From Symsagittifera roscoffensis (taxonomy: Eukaryota > Xenacoelomorpha > Acoela > Convolutidae): a stretch of 64,000 nt of DNA. Where the stretch lies: NCBI RefSeq assembly GCF_963678635.1, contig NC_087064.1:47043346-47107345 (forward strand), written 5' to 3'. The position numbers and the translations under genes are program-made. Numbering within the stretch: the stretch's first letter is position 1; every line of letters begins with the position of its first letter. Below are positions 24,376-33,592 of this stretch, piece after piece. Under the pieces are notes generated by a model that saw only the letters and a program-made list of their open reading frames with translations, did not search any database and had not been told where the DNA came from.

Positions 24376-25103
24376 TGGCGCAGTCAGCAGTCTCAGGTGG
24401 GGGAAAGAATCCACTGGGCATTACGGGATTTTGGCCAGCGAAATGCACGGAACCGCCAATGATGTGGGAATTTTGGATTAACAGATTCCAATGGGGAATG
24501 GTCGCCAAGCATTCACTAAACCCGAAGAACTTCTACTACGCCGACACTCTCTCAGCTGCTCAAGTTACTGCCTTGCCCGAGGAAGTAGATGGGAAAAATC
24601 GACTGGAATCGGAACAAGTGCTGATTTCGAATCTGTATTTGTGTCTGGGGGAAAAAGGGCAGGACGAACTTCACAAAAGACGACCGCATCTGGATCTCTC
24701 GGCGATTCGTTACCCAAGAATGTTAGACGCACTGGAAACGGAATTCAAGAAAGAAAGAAATGAGACATATGAGACATACCAACTTCTTTCCCGTAAGCAG
24801 TTTATCAATGAAAGTTTGGAGCAATTCCATTCCGTACTCAGCGGATTGGCGGCGCGGTGCAACTTTGGAACACTAGAGGACCGGATACTGAGAGACGTAT
24901 TCATTGTCAACATGAATAACCGTGATGCACAAAAGGAACTATGCAGGTCGACGAAAACACCTGAGGAAGTGTACCGGATAGCTCTCTCGTACGAGAGGGG
25001 AAACAAGTATGCATCATCATATGTTGCCACGGGATCAGTGGGGGCCCAAGGATCGACATCAGGAGGCGGAGGGATCCAAGGCAATCGGAACCAGTCGGAA
25101 TAA
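24375..25103 (+). CDS. gypsy gag (matrix/capsid part)
   Basis: A 242-residue protein starting MAQSAVSGGG. The body (residues about 15-225) is a capsid-like helical domain, FWPAKCTEPPMMWEFWINRF near the start and QLLSRKQFINESLEQF in the middle, as in gag of animal gypsy elements. It forms the virus-like particle shell. The frame closes with TAA at 25101-25103. The basic/Gly-Arg linker and zinc knuckles continue in another frame from about 25040, so either a frameshift joins them or an indel has split gag. There is a G5 run at 25040-25044. Confidence 0.88.
   Translation: MAQSAVSGGGKNPLGITGFWPAKCTEPPMMWEFWINRFQWGMVAKHSLNPKNFYYADTLSAAQVTALPEEVDGKNRLESEQVLISNLYLCLGEKGQDELHKRRPHLDLSAIRYPRMLDALETEFKKERNETYETYQLLSRKQFINESLEQFHSVLSGLAARCNFGTLEDRILRDVFIVNMNNRDAQKELCRSTKTPEEVYRIALSYERGNKYASSYVATGSVGAQGSTSGGGGIQGNRNQSE
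24376..24390 (+). other. gypsy primer-binding site
   Basis: TGGCGCAGTCAGCAG follows the LTR end directly. The TGG start, complementary to a tRNA CCA end, is standard for LTR elements. The gag ATG (24375-24377) uses the last LTR base plus the first two bases of this site, so gag begins inside the primer-binding site with no leader. Confidence 0.7.
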
Positions 25104-25987
25104 TTCGTGGAGGTTATAGGAACAATCGTGCAAGGGGCCGGGGCTCTTACCAAGGGCGAGGATCAAATCGGGGTAGAAATTTTCTCAATAACAATAAATG
25201 TTATAACTGCGATCAACAAAACTTCACCAGGGAACATTTGGACAGATGCCCAGCAAAAGGCGTTACATGTAATTTTTGCCACAAAATTGGCCATTTCGAA
25301 CGTACCTGTAGGGGGAAGCGTGGAAAACAGCGGGGACAGGGAGCCGTAGGAATGATACGGGAGAATGCTGACGATGGTCATCTGGAAAACTCGGGGGATG
25401 AAGAAGCGTCACAACATGCAAGTTCCATTGGATGGGTTAATAAGAATCCAGTGGTGCACTCGTGGGACTCGAGCAGTTCAGACGGGGACTATATGGTCAT
25501 GGCAATAAAACATAAAAGAGTTACAGAATTGAAAGTTGCTGGGGCACAATTACCGATTAAAGTCAATGAGAAACCCACTCGAGTGTGGATCGATAGCGGG
25601 TCTCCAATTTCGATCTTCACCATTGGGGAATTGAGGAAGACTTTGGGAACGTCAGGAGTAAAACTGGATAATCTTACGGAGGAAGATAATGCTTTTCGGG
25701 ATTATGGAAACAATCCGCTACAGATGATTGGAACAATGGCGGTAACAAGACAATCAAACGGCTGGAAGATTCACGCGAGGATAAAAGTAATCGGAGGAAA
25801 CCGACCATCAATAATTGGAAGAGATCTGATGCCCCAATTAGGACTCCAGTTGGTGCAACAATCACCAGGGAAACAGATAATGTCCACTGAAGAAGGCAAC
25901 CAGGACGCACTGGAACCGGAGGGGGAGTTGGGTTCATGGCAAACCTATTTCAGTAAGCAGTTTTCAAACCTTTTTTTAGCAGGGTAG
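25103..25987 (+). CDS. gypsy nucleocapsid zinc knuckles and protease
   Basis: The frame is open from well before 25103. An RG-rich basic stretch (RGGYRNNRARGRGSYQGRG) leads into two CCHC-type knuckles, CYNC...H...C from 25199 and CNFCHKIGHFERTC from 25268, which bind the element RNA. The aspartic protease has VWIDSGS (Asp at 25592; DSG instead of DTG) and a C-terminal IIGRDLMPQLGL motif, and would process the polyprotein. The first ATG is at 25238, but that lies inside the knuckles and is unlikely to be a real start. The frame ends at 25987 next to a T7 run at 25971-25977, after which the connection to reverse transcriptase shifts frame. Confidence 0.85.
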   Translation: MRGGYRNNRARGRGSYQGRGSNRGRNFLNNNKCYNCDQQNFTREHLDRCPAKGVTCNFCHKIGHFERTCRGKRGKQRGQGAVGMIRENADDGHLENSGDEEASQHASSIGWVNKNPVVHSWDSSSSDGDYMVMAIKHKRVTELKVAGAQLPIKVNEKPTRVWIDSGSPISIFTIGELRKTLGTSGVKLDNLTEEDNAFRDYGNNPLQMIGTMAVTRQSNGWKIHARIKVIGGNRPSIIGRDLMPQLGLQLVQQSPGKQIMSTEEGNQDALEPEGELGSWQTYFSKQFSNLFLAG

Positions 25988-26320
25988 GGAAAATAAGAAA
26001 CTACAAAGTACAAGCTGAATTTTTTGAAAACCTCACCCCAGTACAACAGAAGGGGCGTCGAGTTCCGATTTCGTTGCAAGAAAAAGTGGACGCTGAAATT
26101 GATAAACTATTGCAACAGGGCCATATCGAAAAACTAACAGAATGCTCGGACAAATATTTTGTGTCCCCAATAGTAATAACAGTAAAAAAGGATGGGTCCG
26201 TGAAGCTAGCACTCGAGTCGAGTGAATTAAATAAACAAGTGCATAAGAACAAATATCAAATGCCGAATATCGAGGAACTAATGGACACAGTTGGGCAAAC
26301 GATTAGTGAAAAAAAAACAG
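25984..26320 (+). CDS. gypsy reverse transcriptase, N-terminal part (frame 1)
   Basis: From the protease frame the sequence continues in a new frame: VGKIRNYKVQAEFFENLTPV, RRVPISLQEKVDAEIDKLL, then YFVSPIVITVKKDGSVKLAL and the NIEELMDTV motif. These are the conserved lead-in and fingers region of Ty3/gypsy RT. The usual catalytic-region text continues one frame over after an A9 run at about 26308-26316. An indel in that run would restore one frame. Confidence 0.85.
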
Positions 26321-28363
26321 GGAGACATATATTTCACAACAATGGACTTAACATACGCATATGGCCAACTGCCATTAAACGCTGAAACGAGCGTACAGTG
26401 CAATTTTTCTCTCATTGGAGGCCGCTCGACGGGTACGTACCGGTTCAAGACCGGATTCTATGGTCTAACTACTATGCCCGCGGAATTCCAACGCGCAATG
26501 GATTGCATACTCGCCGAATACCCGCAGGCGCACGCGTTCATCGATGATATTTTGGTTGTAACCAAGGGAACTGCGATAGACCATATAGCGACGGTAGAGA
26601 AAATTTTCAAGAAACTGGATCGTGAAAATATGTCCCTAAAATTAACAAAAAGTAAATTCGCCCAACGGGAATGCGAATGGCTCGGCCATAAAATAACCCC
26701 AACGGGAATCACTCCATTGGTTAGGATAACAGAACCAATAGAGGCGCTAACGCCGCCGCGGACCTTGTCGCAACTAAAATCGTTCATGGGGTCAATCCAC
26801 AGCCTACATAAATATCTACCGGCATTGGCCGAATCATCTGCGCCGCTGCGACCCCTACTAAGCAAAAATAATGAATACATTTGGACACCTGAATGCCAGA
26901 ACGCGTTCGAAAATCTTAAGAAACAAGTTTCGAACATTGTTGAACCACGACATTTTGATAACCACAAGGACATTCGAATAGTGTGCGATGCAAGCCATAA
27001 CGGGCTCGGCGCGGTGTTGGAACAGTTAGGACCAGAAGGGTGGCGCCCTATTTCGTTTGCCTCGCGATATCTTAACGAAGCGGAAAAGAAATATTCAACA
27101 AACGAATTGGAGATGTTAGCAGTTGTGTGGGGGGCTGGATATTTCAGAAATTACATTCTGTGCCGAAATTTTTTGATCGTTACCGACCATAAAGCCCTAA
27201 TATCCCTTTTGAATGGTAATAATAAGAAAAATAAAACGATGTTTAGCCGTTTACCGCGCTGGTTAGATCGACTAATTGCCTTTGATTTTCGAATTGAACA
27301 TAAACCAGGGGCTAAAATTGGATTGGCGGACTACTTATCACGTCATCCAAGTAGAGAAGCAACGCCAATTAGTACGTATGATAATATGTTTACGGTGGCA
27401 AAGATTAACCTAATTCGCACTGCGCTTGGCTTTAATACATCCAAGGGACACAATAAATCCAAGGGAACAATTTGTACAGCGGAAAGTAAGCAATCTATAA
27501 ATAGACTGGAAGTTTCGTCACGAAATGACTCGGTAGAGGGCGGGAAAACATGTAAGCGGAAATCAACCAATCAGATTCAAACACGTAATTTGAGCCGACG
27601 GCTACGCGAAATACGCACTGGATTAGTTGGGGCTATTATTAAATCAGAACAAAGTTGTTCAAAATTATCAAAATCCAATTCTCAAATTTCAGCATCAAAT
27701 ACCAAAATGGATCGAAGCATGCGTAAATGGCAGAAATTCCTTCAACAACATCCAAGTTTGAACAGTAGTAGCGACGAAATTGAAGAATTGCCCCCAAATG
27801 TATCACTAGAAGCTGTTACCAAAGAAACAAGATCAATTCGCACTAACACAACTCTCTCGTTACCCTCGGCATTCAAAGGAGAAACAGTACCACCAGTGGA
27901 CCCGAATCTATTATGTATGTCAATTATCCCTCGAAATTGCAAAATCGGTAATAAAGTTACTTCATTACCTGATCTATTTAATCTAAAATTCATAGAATCG
28001 AATTATGTATCTGACCCCCAGCTGAGCGCTATTCGCGACCTTATTGTTACACAAGATCCTGAAATCCATGAAAAAATCACTGAAATGAACCGCTATTATG
28101 CCCAATTCGTTAATGACTTTTCGGTGAAGGAAAATGTAGTTTGGATGGATGACAAATTAGTAATTCCAATTAACCTTCAATCAGCGATTAATAACCGAAT
28201 CCATGCGTATCACCACGGGAAATCAAATATGTTCGATGCAGCGAAAGATGTTTGGTACCCTTATATTTACCGCTCAATAGCTTCCATTGCCGAAGGGTGC
28301 CCCGAATGTACTGCAGCCGGTAAGAATTTAAAAACGATTTTTGGGGCCCCATCAATTACTTAA
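26291..28363 (+). CDS. gypsy reverse transcriptase, RNase H and integrase zinc domain
   Basis: RT palm: FTTMDLTYAYGQLPL, then YRFKTGFYGLTTMPAEFQRA, and the catalytic box FIDDILV at 26537-26557, with Phe in place of the common Tyr. RNase H follows from about 26975: CDASHNGLGAVLEQ (Asp codon 26987), FASRYLNEAEKKYSTNELEM and VTDHKALISLL. A ~200-residue connection leads to the integrase zinc-binding domain, HAYHHGKSN...CPECTAAG at about 28200-28320. It copies element RNA into DNA and removes the RNA strand. The frame stops at 28363; the integrase core resumes in frame 1 after a frame break near 28335. Confidence 0.93.
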   Translation: MGKRLVKKKQGDIYFTTMDLTYAYGQLPLNAETSVQCNFSLIGGRSTGTYRFKTGFYGLTTMPAEFQRAMDCILAEYPQAHAFIDDILVVTKGTAIDHIATVEKIFKKLDRENMSLKLTKSKFAQRECEWLGHKITPTGITPLVRITEPIEALTPPRTLSQLKSFMGSIHSLHKYLPALAESSAPLRPLLSKNNEYIWTPECQNAFENLKKQVSNIVEPRHFDNHKDIRIVCDASHNGLGAVLEQLGPEGWRPISFASRYLNEAEKKYSTNELEMLAVVWGAGYFRNYILCRNFLIVTDHKALISLLNGNNKKNKTMFSRLPRWLDRLIAFDFRIEHKPGAKIGLADYLSRHPSREATPISTYDNMFTVAKINLIRTALGFNTSKGHNKSKGTICTAESKQSINRLEVSSRNDSVEGGKTCKRKSTNQIQTRNLSRRLREIRTGLVGAIIKSEQSCSKLSKSNSQISASNTKMDRSMRKWQKFLQQHPSLNSSSDEIEELPPNVSLEAVTKETRSIRTNTTLSLPSAFKGETVPPVDPNLLCMSIIPRNCKIGNKVTSLPDLFNLKFIESNYVSDPQLSAIRDLIVTQDPEIHEKITEMNRYYAQFVNDFSVKENVVWMDDKLVIPINLQSAINNRIHAYHHGKSNMFDAAKDVWYPYIYRSIASIAEGCPECTAAGKNLKTIFGAPSIT

Positions 28364-29877
28364 ATGAATCCCGCAAATATGTATTAGTGGCGGTAGATAG
28401 GTTTTCTCGTTGGCCATCGGCAATGGTATGTGGAAATAATCGGTCAGATAAGATACTGAAATTCTTGAAGAAGTATATAACAAACCATGGGGTGCCACGG
28501 AAAATTCAGGTTGATCAGGGAACTAGTTTCATGTCAAACGAGATTAAAGCTTTTTGTAATGGGGAGGGCATTGAAATTATTAAATCACCAGTAAACGACC
28601 ATCGAGCAACGGGGTGCGTCGAGCGTACCATTGGCAGTCTGAAAAATTCGATCCTTACCTTCGCTCAAGAAAAGAATCCCGAACCCTTGGAGAAAATGGT
28701 TGAACGGGCCCTTGGTGCTCTCAGATTCTCGAAAAATTCAACTCTAAAAATCTCGCCTTTCGAAGCTCACCATGGGAGAGAAGCGAACACAGTTTTACGG
28801 AACCTTACTAAGAAGCCATCTCTTCAAAATCTGGATTGGTCACGGGTTATAACAACGAAAAATGCTTGTTTAGATGCCGCCGATCCAAATGCGCAAGACA
28901 TGCCCCGTTCAGCCAATACAAACTGGAGTGTAAGATCAGACATCGCATACGATATCAAAAACAGGACCCATGCAAGACGTCTTACAGAGGACCAATCCAC
29001 CAATCAACACGACGAACCGTCGTTACTTAAAAGTGCAAACCCCATTGGACAACCGGGACCATCTGGATTGTTGTTCCAGCGAACTGGGAACCGAAACCTA
29101 AAAAGGTATAAACAACTCCACTCTAAAGTAAGATCCGAGAGTACACATACACTAACTTTTGATAATGGGGTTGTGCTTAGGAAATCGGGAGTGGCCACAA
29201 AGCCCAAACCAAAGAAATTGAAAGTTGCCGCTAAACCCGTATTACCGGTACCCTCGAGTGAAGTAAACAAGCGAGCAACTCAACCAGTGTTACCACCGCC
29301 AACTCCGCGCGCAGTTAAAGATCGTTTGACAAAACGACTTGCGGAACAACAACGGGGAAGAATCGGGCGAAGATTAGAAAATAGTGGCTCGGAATCGGAA
29401 GACAGCGAAGACTTGCCGATTATCTCGGTAAAACGGACTAAGCAGCCATTAACTACCACCCCCGATGAACCTATAGAGCGATCAGCAACAGCAATAACAG
29501 AAGTCGATGTTGGAAGTGACCAGGACACCATTCCGGCACGGGGCGGTGAGTTGGATCATCATCATCCAAGGGACCAAGGAACGTCCAATCCAGGGGACCA
29601 GTCGAAGTCTACCAATAGTAAGAAGAAGGGAGCCTCATCAAAGAAAGCCAGGCTGGTTTTATACAGCAGCCAGGGGGATAGCCAGGACGAGACCTCATCC
29701 ACGACGTCTAGAAGAAGTTCTTTTCAACCATTCATGATCAATCATTTCAGTCATTTAAAATCAACAGGTGAAATCATTTCTATTCAACTAAAGTTTCATT
29801 ATCGAAGGAAAAGCGTTGTATTGAGTAATTTAGTTCATTTCGGAAGCTGTCAATCAAATGTTCACTCTCGGTGCTAG
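28336..29877 (+). CDS. gypsy integrase core and C-terminal extension
   Basis: The frame-1 text starts DFWGPINYLN and continues KYVLVAVDRFSRWPS, VDQGTSFMSNEIKAFC and GCVERTIGSLKNS, supplying the D, D and E of the DDE integrase core. This inserts the cDNA into the chromosome. The first in-frame ATG is at 28387, but the real start of the domain is upstream. From about 29000 onward the protein is hydrophilic and Pro/Ser/Lys-rich (KPKPKKLKVAAKPVLPVP, GSESEDSEDLP), about 270 residues with no recognised fold. The ORF runs past the polypurine tract into the 3' LTR and ends at 29877, so its last ~20 codons are LTR-derived. Confidence 0.9.
   Translation, partial: DFWGPINYLNESRKYVLVAVDRFSRWPSAMVCGNNRSDKILKFLKKYITNHGVPRKIQVDQGTSFMSNEIKAFCNGEGIEIIKSPVNDHRATGCVERTIGSLKNSILTFAQEKNPEPLEKMVERALGALRFSKNSTLKISPFEAHHGREANTVLRNLTKKPSLQNLDWSRVITTKNACLDAADPNAQDMPRSANTNWSVRSDIAYDIKNRTHARRLTEDQSTNQHDEPSLLKSANPIGQPGPSGLLFQRTGNRNLKRYKQLHSKVRSESTHTLTFDNGVVLRKSGVATKPKPKKLKVAAKPVLPVPSSEVNKRATQPVLPPPTPRAVKDRLTKRLAEQQRGRIGRRLENSGSESEDSEDLPIISVKRTKQPLTTTPDEPIERSATAITEVDVGSDQDTIPARGGELDHHHPRDQGTSNPGDQSKSTNSKKKGASSKKARLVLYSSQGDSQDETSSTTSRRSSFQPFMINHFSHLKSTGEIISIQLKFHYRRKSVVLSNLVHFGSCQSNVHSRC
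29804..29816 (+). other. gypsy polypurine tract
   Basis: A purine-rich CGAAGGAAAAGCG lies immediately before the 3' LTR. This is the expected position for priming of plus-strand DNA synthesis. Confidence 0.65.
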
Positions 29878-30127
29878 ACTAATTGATTAGCAGGTGTTTG
29901 TCCTTGAAACAGTCTGTCACCTTTGGATTGTGTCATCTCGGAAGCTGTCAATCAAATGTTCACTCTCGGTGCTAGACTAATTGATTAGCAGGTGTTTGTC
30001 CTTGGAACAGTCTGTCACCCTTGGATTGTGTTCTCAACCACTCTCTATGCTAACTTTGTAAGATTAAGTTGACTATCTCTTGTATCGGAATTCACAATTA
30101 GAAGACTACCGTTTTACTATCTCGACA
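29817..30127 (+). repeat. gypsy 3' LTR
   Basis: It starts TGTATTGAG and ends CTCGACA, 311 bp like the 5' LTR and with the same 98-bp tandem duplication. It is not followed by a target-site duplication but by TGGCGCAG and a second gag start. Confidence 0.9.
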
Positions 30128-30606
30128 TGGCGCAGTCAGCAGTCTCAGGTGGGGGAAAGAATCCACTGGGCATCACGGGATTTTGGCCAGCGAAATGCAC
30201 GGAACCGCCAATGATGTGGGAATTTTGAATTAACAGATTCCAATGGGGAATGGTCGCCAAGCATTCACTAAACCCGAAGAACTTCTACTACGCCGACACT
30301 CTCTCAGCTGCTCAAGTTACTGCCTTGCCCGAGGAAGTAGATGGGAAAAATCGACTGGAATCGGAACAAGTGCTGATTTCGAATCTGTATTTGTGTCTGG
30401 GGGAAAAAGGGCAGGACGAACTTCACAAAAGACGACCGCATCTGGATCTCTCGGCGATTCGTTACCCACGAATGTTAGACGCACTGGAAACGGAATTCAA
30501 GAAAGAAAGAAATGAGACATATGAGACATACCGACACGAGAGGGGAAACAAGTATGCATCATCATATGTTGCCACGGGATCAGTGGGGGCCCAAGGATCG
30601 ACATCA
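30127..30606 (+). pseudogene. second, truncated gypsy gag
   Basis: It repeats 24375-25062 with three lesions. TGG becomes TGA in the GGAATTTTGAATTAAC stretch (30220-30235). About 205 bp are deleted at 30531-30537, corresponding to about 24780-24990. It ends abruptly at 30606, where the older host repeat resumes. The junction shows a short ATCA microhomology. It cannot make full gag. Confidence 0.9.
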
Positions 30607-31660
30607 TGTTTGCTCGTTTTTCACCAGCTTTGCGATCGTAATTGAATTAAAACACAAATGAAGACCTTCACACAAATGAAGAGGAAATCACTTCTTTTAC
30701 GACTAAAAAAATATTCAAGCATCATTCAAAACAATTTAGGATCGGATACAGCTGCTGCCATTTAAGGATCAATTGTTCAACCTGAACAAAATGCAGGAAC
30801 TCAAAAACTCAATTGTATTATATACAACAGATAATTGGTTGGAAAAGTGTTACTGAACAAGAAAACAGAGAAAAATTGACCGATTTGTTTCAAATTTGCT
30901 GCATTCCAAAGGAAAAAATCATTACACCTACAGTTTTTCAAATTCCATGAAAAATCAATGATTGACGTTTTTGACACAAAATTGAAGCAGAGCTTCATAC
31001 CACTTGCGATACAGCGCAATCAGAAAAAAAAGTATCGAAAAAAAGATGAAAAAAGTTGAACAAAACTAGGTGAACCAAACTTTCGTATGTCTCGATGAAG
31101 GACACCAGAATTTCAAAAAAGGGTGATTTGGAATAACGATTTGTTTCACAATTGCAATATTTCTAGGGAAAAACTCATTACATTTACAGCTCTTCAGGTT
31201 TTAAGAAAAATTAATGAATGAATTTTTTTTGATGAAAGTAATCAAACTTGAAAAAACTAGGCCAAAAGATAAATTTCTTTTACACTGAAAATAGCGGTAT
31301 TAGGGCATTCGATCTCCTGCCCACCAAAAAAACGCCATTTTGTACTATTTACGAATATCCATTTTTAGCCGAATTTTGGGCTGAAATATGTGCTTATTTT
31401 CAGGAGATCGCACCAGATAAACATTTTTTTTTCAATTTTCAACACTGTCTTAAGAGTAGATAACCGTCCTGTTGGCCTGCTTTTTCAAAACTTTGCTTGC
31501 GCGCTTGTCACCGGGAAATCTAAGAATTAAATACCACTGTGAAGTTTAAAGTAATTCACAATTTTTTGCGCTATGTTTGTTATTGTTAATATTCAAGAGA
31601 TTGATTTGCCTTCTCGTCAGGAAAAGAATAAAACTTACCAACTAACCATCTCGAACTTTG
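30606..31660 (+). repeat. right part of the old dispersed repeat split by the gypsy element
   Basis: It begins with CATGTTTGCTCG, repeating 24009-24056, then continues with text that matches 31960-32700: the 'GGATCGGATA' region (30740 and 32093), a GGAAAAGTGTTACTGAACAAG stretch (30840 and 32215), the TTTCAGGAG...GCACCAGA region, a GCCTGC...TTTTGCTTGCGC stretch (31476 and 32548), and 'GATTTGCCTTCTC' near 31605 and 32663. A CACTTGCGATACA motif occurs at 31003-31015. Non-coding. Confidence 0.6.
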
Positions 31661-31777
31661 AATCTTAATACGTGTCAAAACCTGTGACTTATTTTAATAC
31701 ACGTGAAATTCTATCCCCTATTTTAATACATAGCTTGGAGAACGGAAGGCTATAGTCTATCTTAATACATAGACACA

Positions 31778-31789
31778 CCCCCCCCCCCC
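31778..31789 (+). repeat. C12 homopolymer
   Basis: Twelve consecutive cytosines in an otherwise AT-rich, gene-free stretch. It is a simple repeat and likely to be length-variable. Confidence 0.8.
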
Positions 31790-31829
31790 TGATTGCTACT
31801 AACATATACTATTAACTTCAACTATCTCA

Positions 31830-32720
31830 ATTTCAAGAACTGCTCATGTTAAATCTTTTTTCTTTATTTTAACCCAATTTAAGAAAAAATGATCAATGAG
31901 TATTTTTTAATCTACTGAAAATCTCGATATTAAAATCCCCTTTCAAATTAAAAATCAAACATGCTCACTGTTTCGCACCAATTATGCATTCGTTATTGGA
32001 TTTAAAAACAAATCAAAACTTGCAAATGAAAATCATTTCTTTCATTTACGACTTAAGCAATTCAAGAAGCATTGAATGTAATTAAGGGATCGGATATAGC
32101 TCGTGCTGTTTAGGAACCAATGCCCAACTAAAACAGTACGTAGAAACTAAAAAAGGAACAAAAATTTATGATTTACACCGGAAAAAGGTTTTGTATTATA
32201 TAAGACAGACAGTTGGAAAAGTGTTACTGAACAAGGAAGCAGAGTAATAATGACCGATTTGTTTCAAACTTGCAGCATTCCAAAAGCATTATTACATTTA
32301 CATCTATCCGATATTCAAGAAAACTATTTTTTGCAGCCTTCTTACGTTTACATTTCTTCGAATTTCAAGAAAATTGAATGAAATAGTACCAACAAACTCA
32401 ATGAAATGGTACTATGTAAGGACATCCAATTTTACTTGAACCTTGGGCTTAATTATGTGTTAATTTTGAGGAGCGCACGTCAGAAGAACATCAAGTTTTT
32501 TTTCCTATTTCCGAATGTACAAAAATCGTTTAAAAGCGTCCTTTCTGGCCTATTTTTTCTAAATTTTGCCTGCGCCCTAGGAAATCTAAATACTAAATTC
32601 CACTTTGAGTTTTAGAGGCATTCACGTTTTTTGCGCTACGTTTGGTAATATTGAAGAGAGTGATTTGCCTCCTCAGCAAAAACAAGCAAGGAACTTTACA
32701 AGAAATCAACTTCTGAATCT
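31830..32720 (+). repeat. second copy of the old dispersed repeat
   Basis: An uninterrupted direct copy of the repeat that is split into 23870-24064 and 30606-31660. It is diverged by substitutions and small indels and codes for nothing recognisable. It shows what the host sequence looked like before the gypsy insertion. Confidence 0.6.
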
Positions 32721-32842
32721 CTAAGGTACAATTTTGAGCACCATAAAATTATAATTTTTCACCAAAAAGAAACCGCGTGACTTAAACGAAGGAAAAATTA
32801 CTGCATTCAATTACACTTAACACGTGAAGCGACAATTTTTAA

Positions 32843-33043
32843 AAGGCGACAATTCGTACCCGGCAAAAATTCGCAACAAGCCGTAATGCGTAATAATAAT
32901 TTAAGGGGCAAACACTTATTTATGCGCACTATTCCTCTCGCTCCGAAATCTAAGCGCAGCGGAGCAAGCCTGTTTTTCTTGCCAATTCCTTGTTACGAAT
33001 TCTCGCTTGTTACGATTTGACGCCTATTACGAATTGTCGCCCT
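32843..33043. mobile_element. small TIR element, ~200 bp
   Basis: The left end, AGGCGACAATTCGT, and the right end, ACGAATTGTCGCCCT, are inverted. A second inverted stretch, CAACAAGC near 32872, answers GCTTGTTACG near 33005. The imperfect terminal inverted repeats total about 40 bp. There is no coding capacity. It is MITE-like and moderately decayed. Confidence 0.6.
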
Positions 33044-33592
33044 ACCCACTAGACTATTGCAAGCTAGACTATTGCAAACTAATGAATGATGTCACTTGCG
33101 TTTAATTTCAAATGAACTTCATCGCATCGTTTCTGGCTACGGCATAGCTTATTTCGTCATAATAACAATAATTGCCCAACTGGTCGCATTCATCTCGTTC
33201 TTTATTATTTTTCTCTTTCTTGAACGTTTAATTTCATCTTCCAAACTGATCACCTCATTTGTATCGGTTTTTTTTAAACGAATCGCAAAACATTAATTAA
33301 ACACAAAACATTTTCAGCAACCAAAGATTGATGGACAACATAATACTTACTTGTTCATTGTATCTATAGTTAAATCATTTTTTCAATCTACATCACAGCA
33401 GGAGAAACTTCTTTGCAATTAACCAGTCTAATTGTCAAATCAATCTATGGTATAATATTCATCTGAGATACAGTTTTTTTTTTTTTTGGATTTTATCTCG
33501 TTTATCGGATCGTCACCAAACTAAGTTTATTTTGGTAGTCTGCAATGGTCGGGTACTTTAAATTAAAATAACCAGTCCGCTTAGGTCTACAA
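33044..33592. other. 3' flank of RPB1
   Basis: No gene is recognised. A short plus-strand ORF with hydrophobic content (33096-33296) has no family and is not called. On the minus strand this is the 3' untranslated region and downstream flank of RPB1. Confidence 0.4.
33526..33531 (-). terminator. candidate polyadenylation signal of RPB1
   Basis: AATAAA on the minus strand, 62 bp past the RPB1 stop codon. It is the only canonical hexamer close to the stop. The assignment rests on position only. Confidence 0.4.

Larger units (their letters stand above)
24065..30606 (+). mobile_element. Ty3/gypsy LTR retrotransposon with a partial second copy in tandem
   Basis: Order: 5' LTR (24065-24375), primer-binding site, gag, zinc knuckles, protease, reverse transcriptase, RNase H, integrase, a long hydrophilic C-terminal extension, polypurine tract, 3' LTR (29817-30127), then a second gag fragment (30127-30606). 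There is no env-like ORF. The LTRs differ at only two of 311 positions by eye, so insertion was recent, yet the coding region has frame breaks near 25040-25103, 25971, 26308 and 28335. Most fall in homopolymer runs, so sequencing indels are a real alternative to decay. Domain order RT-RNaseH-IN is that of Ty3/gypsy. Confidence 0.96.

Noticed and set aside
24710-25153. 147-codon minus-strand ORF
   Set aside because: Antisense shadow of the gypsy gag.
26458-26973. 171-codon minus-strand ORF
   Set aside because: Antisense shadow of the gypsy reverse transcriptase.
24065-30606. env gene making the gypsy element a possible retrovirus
   Set aside because: No ORF between integrase and the 3' LTR; the C-terminal extension is hydrophilic with no signal peptide or membrane segment.
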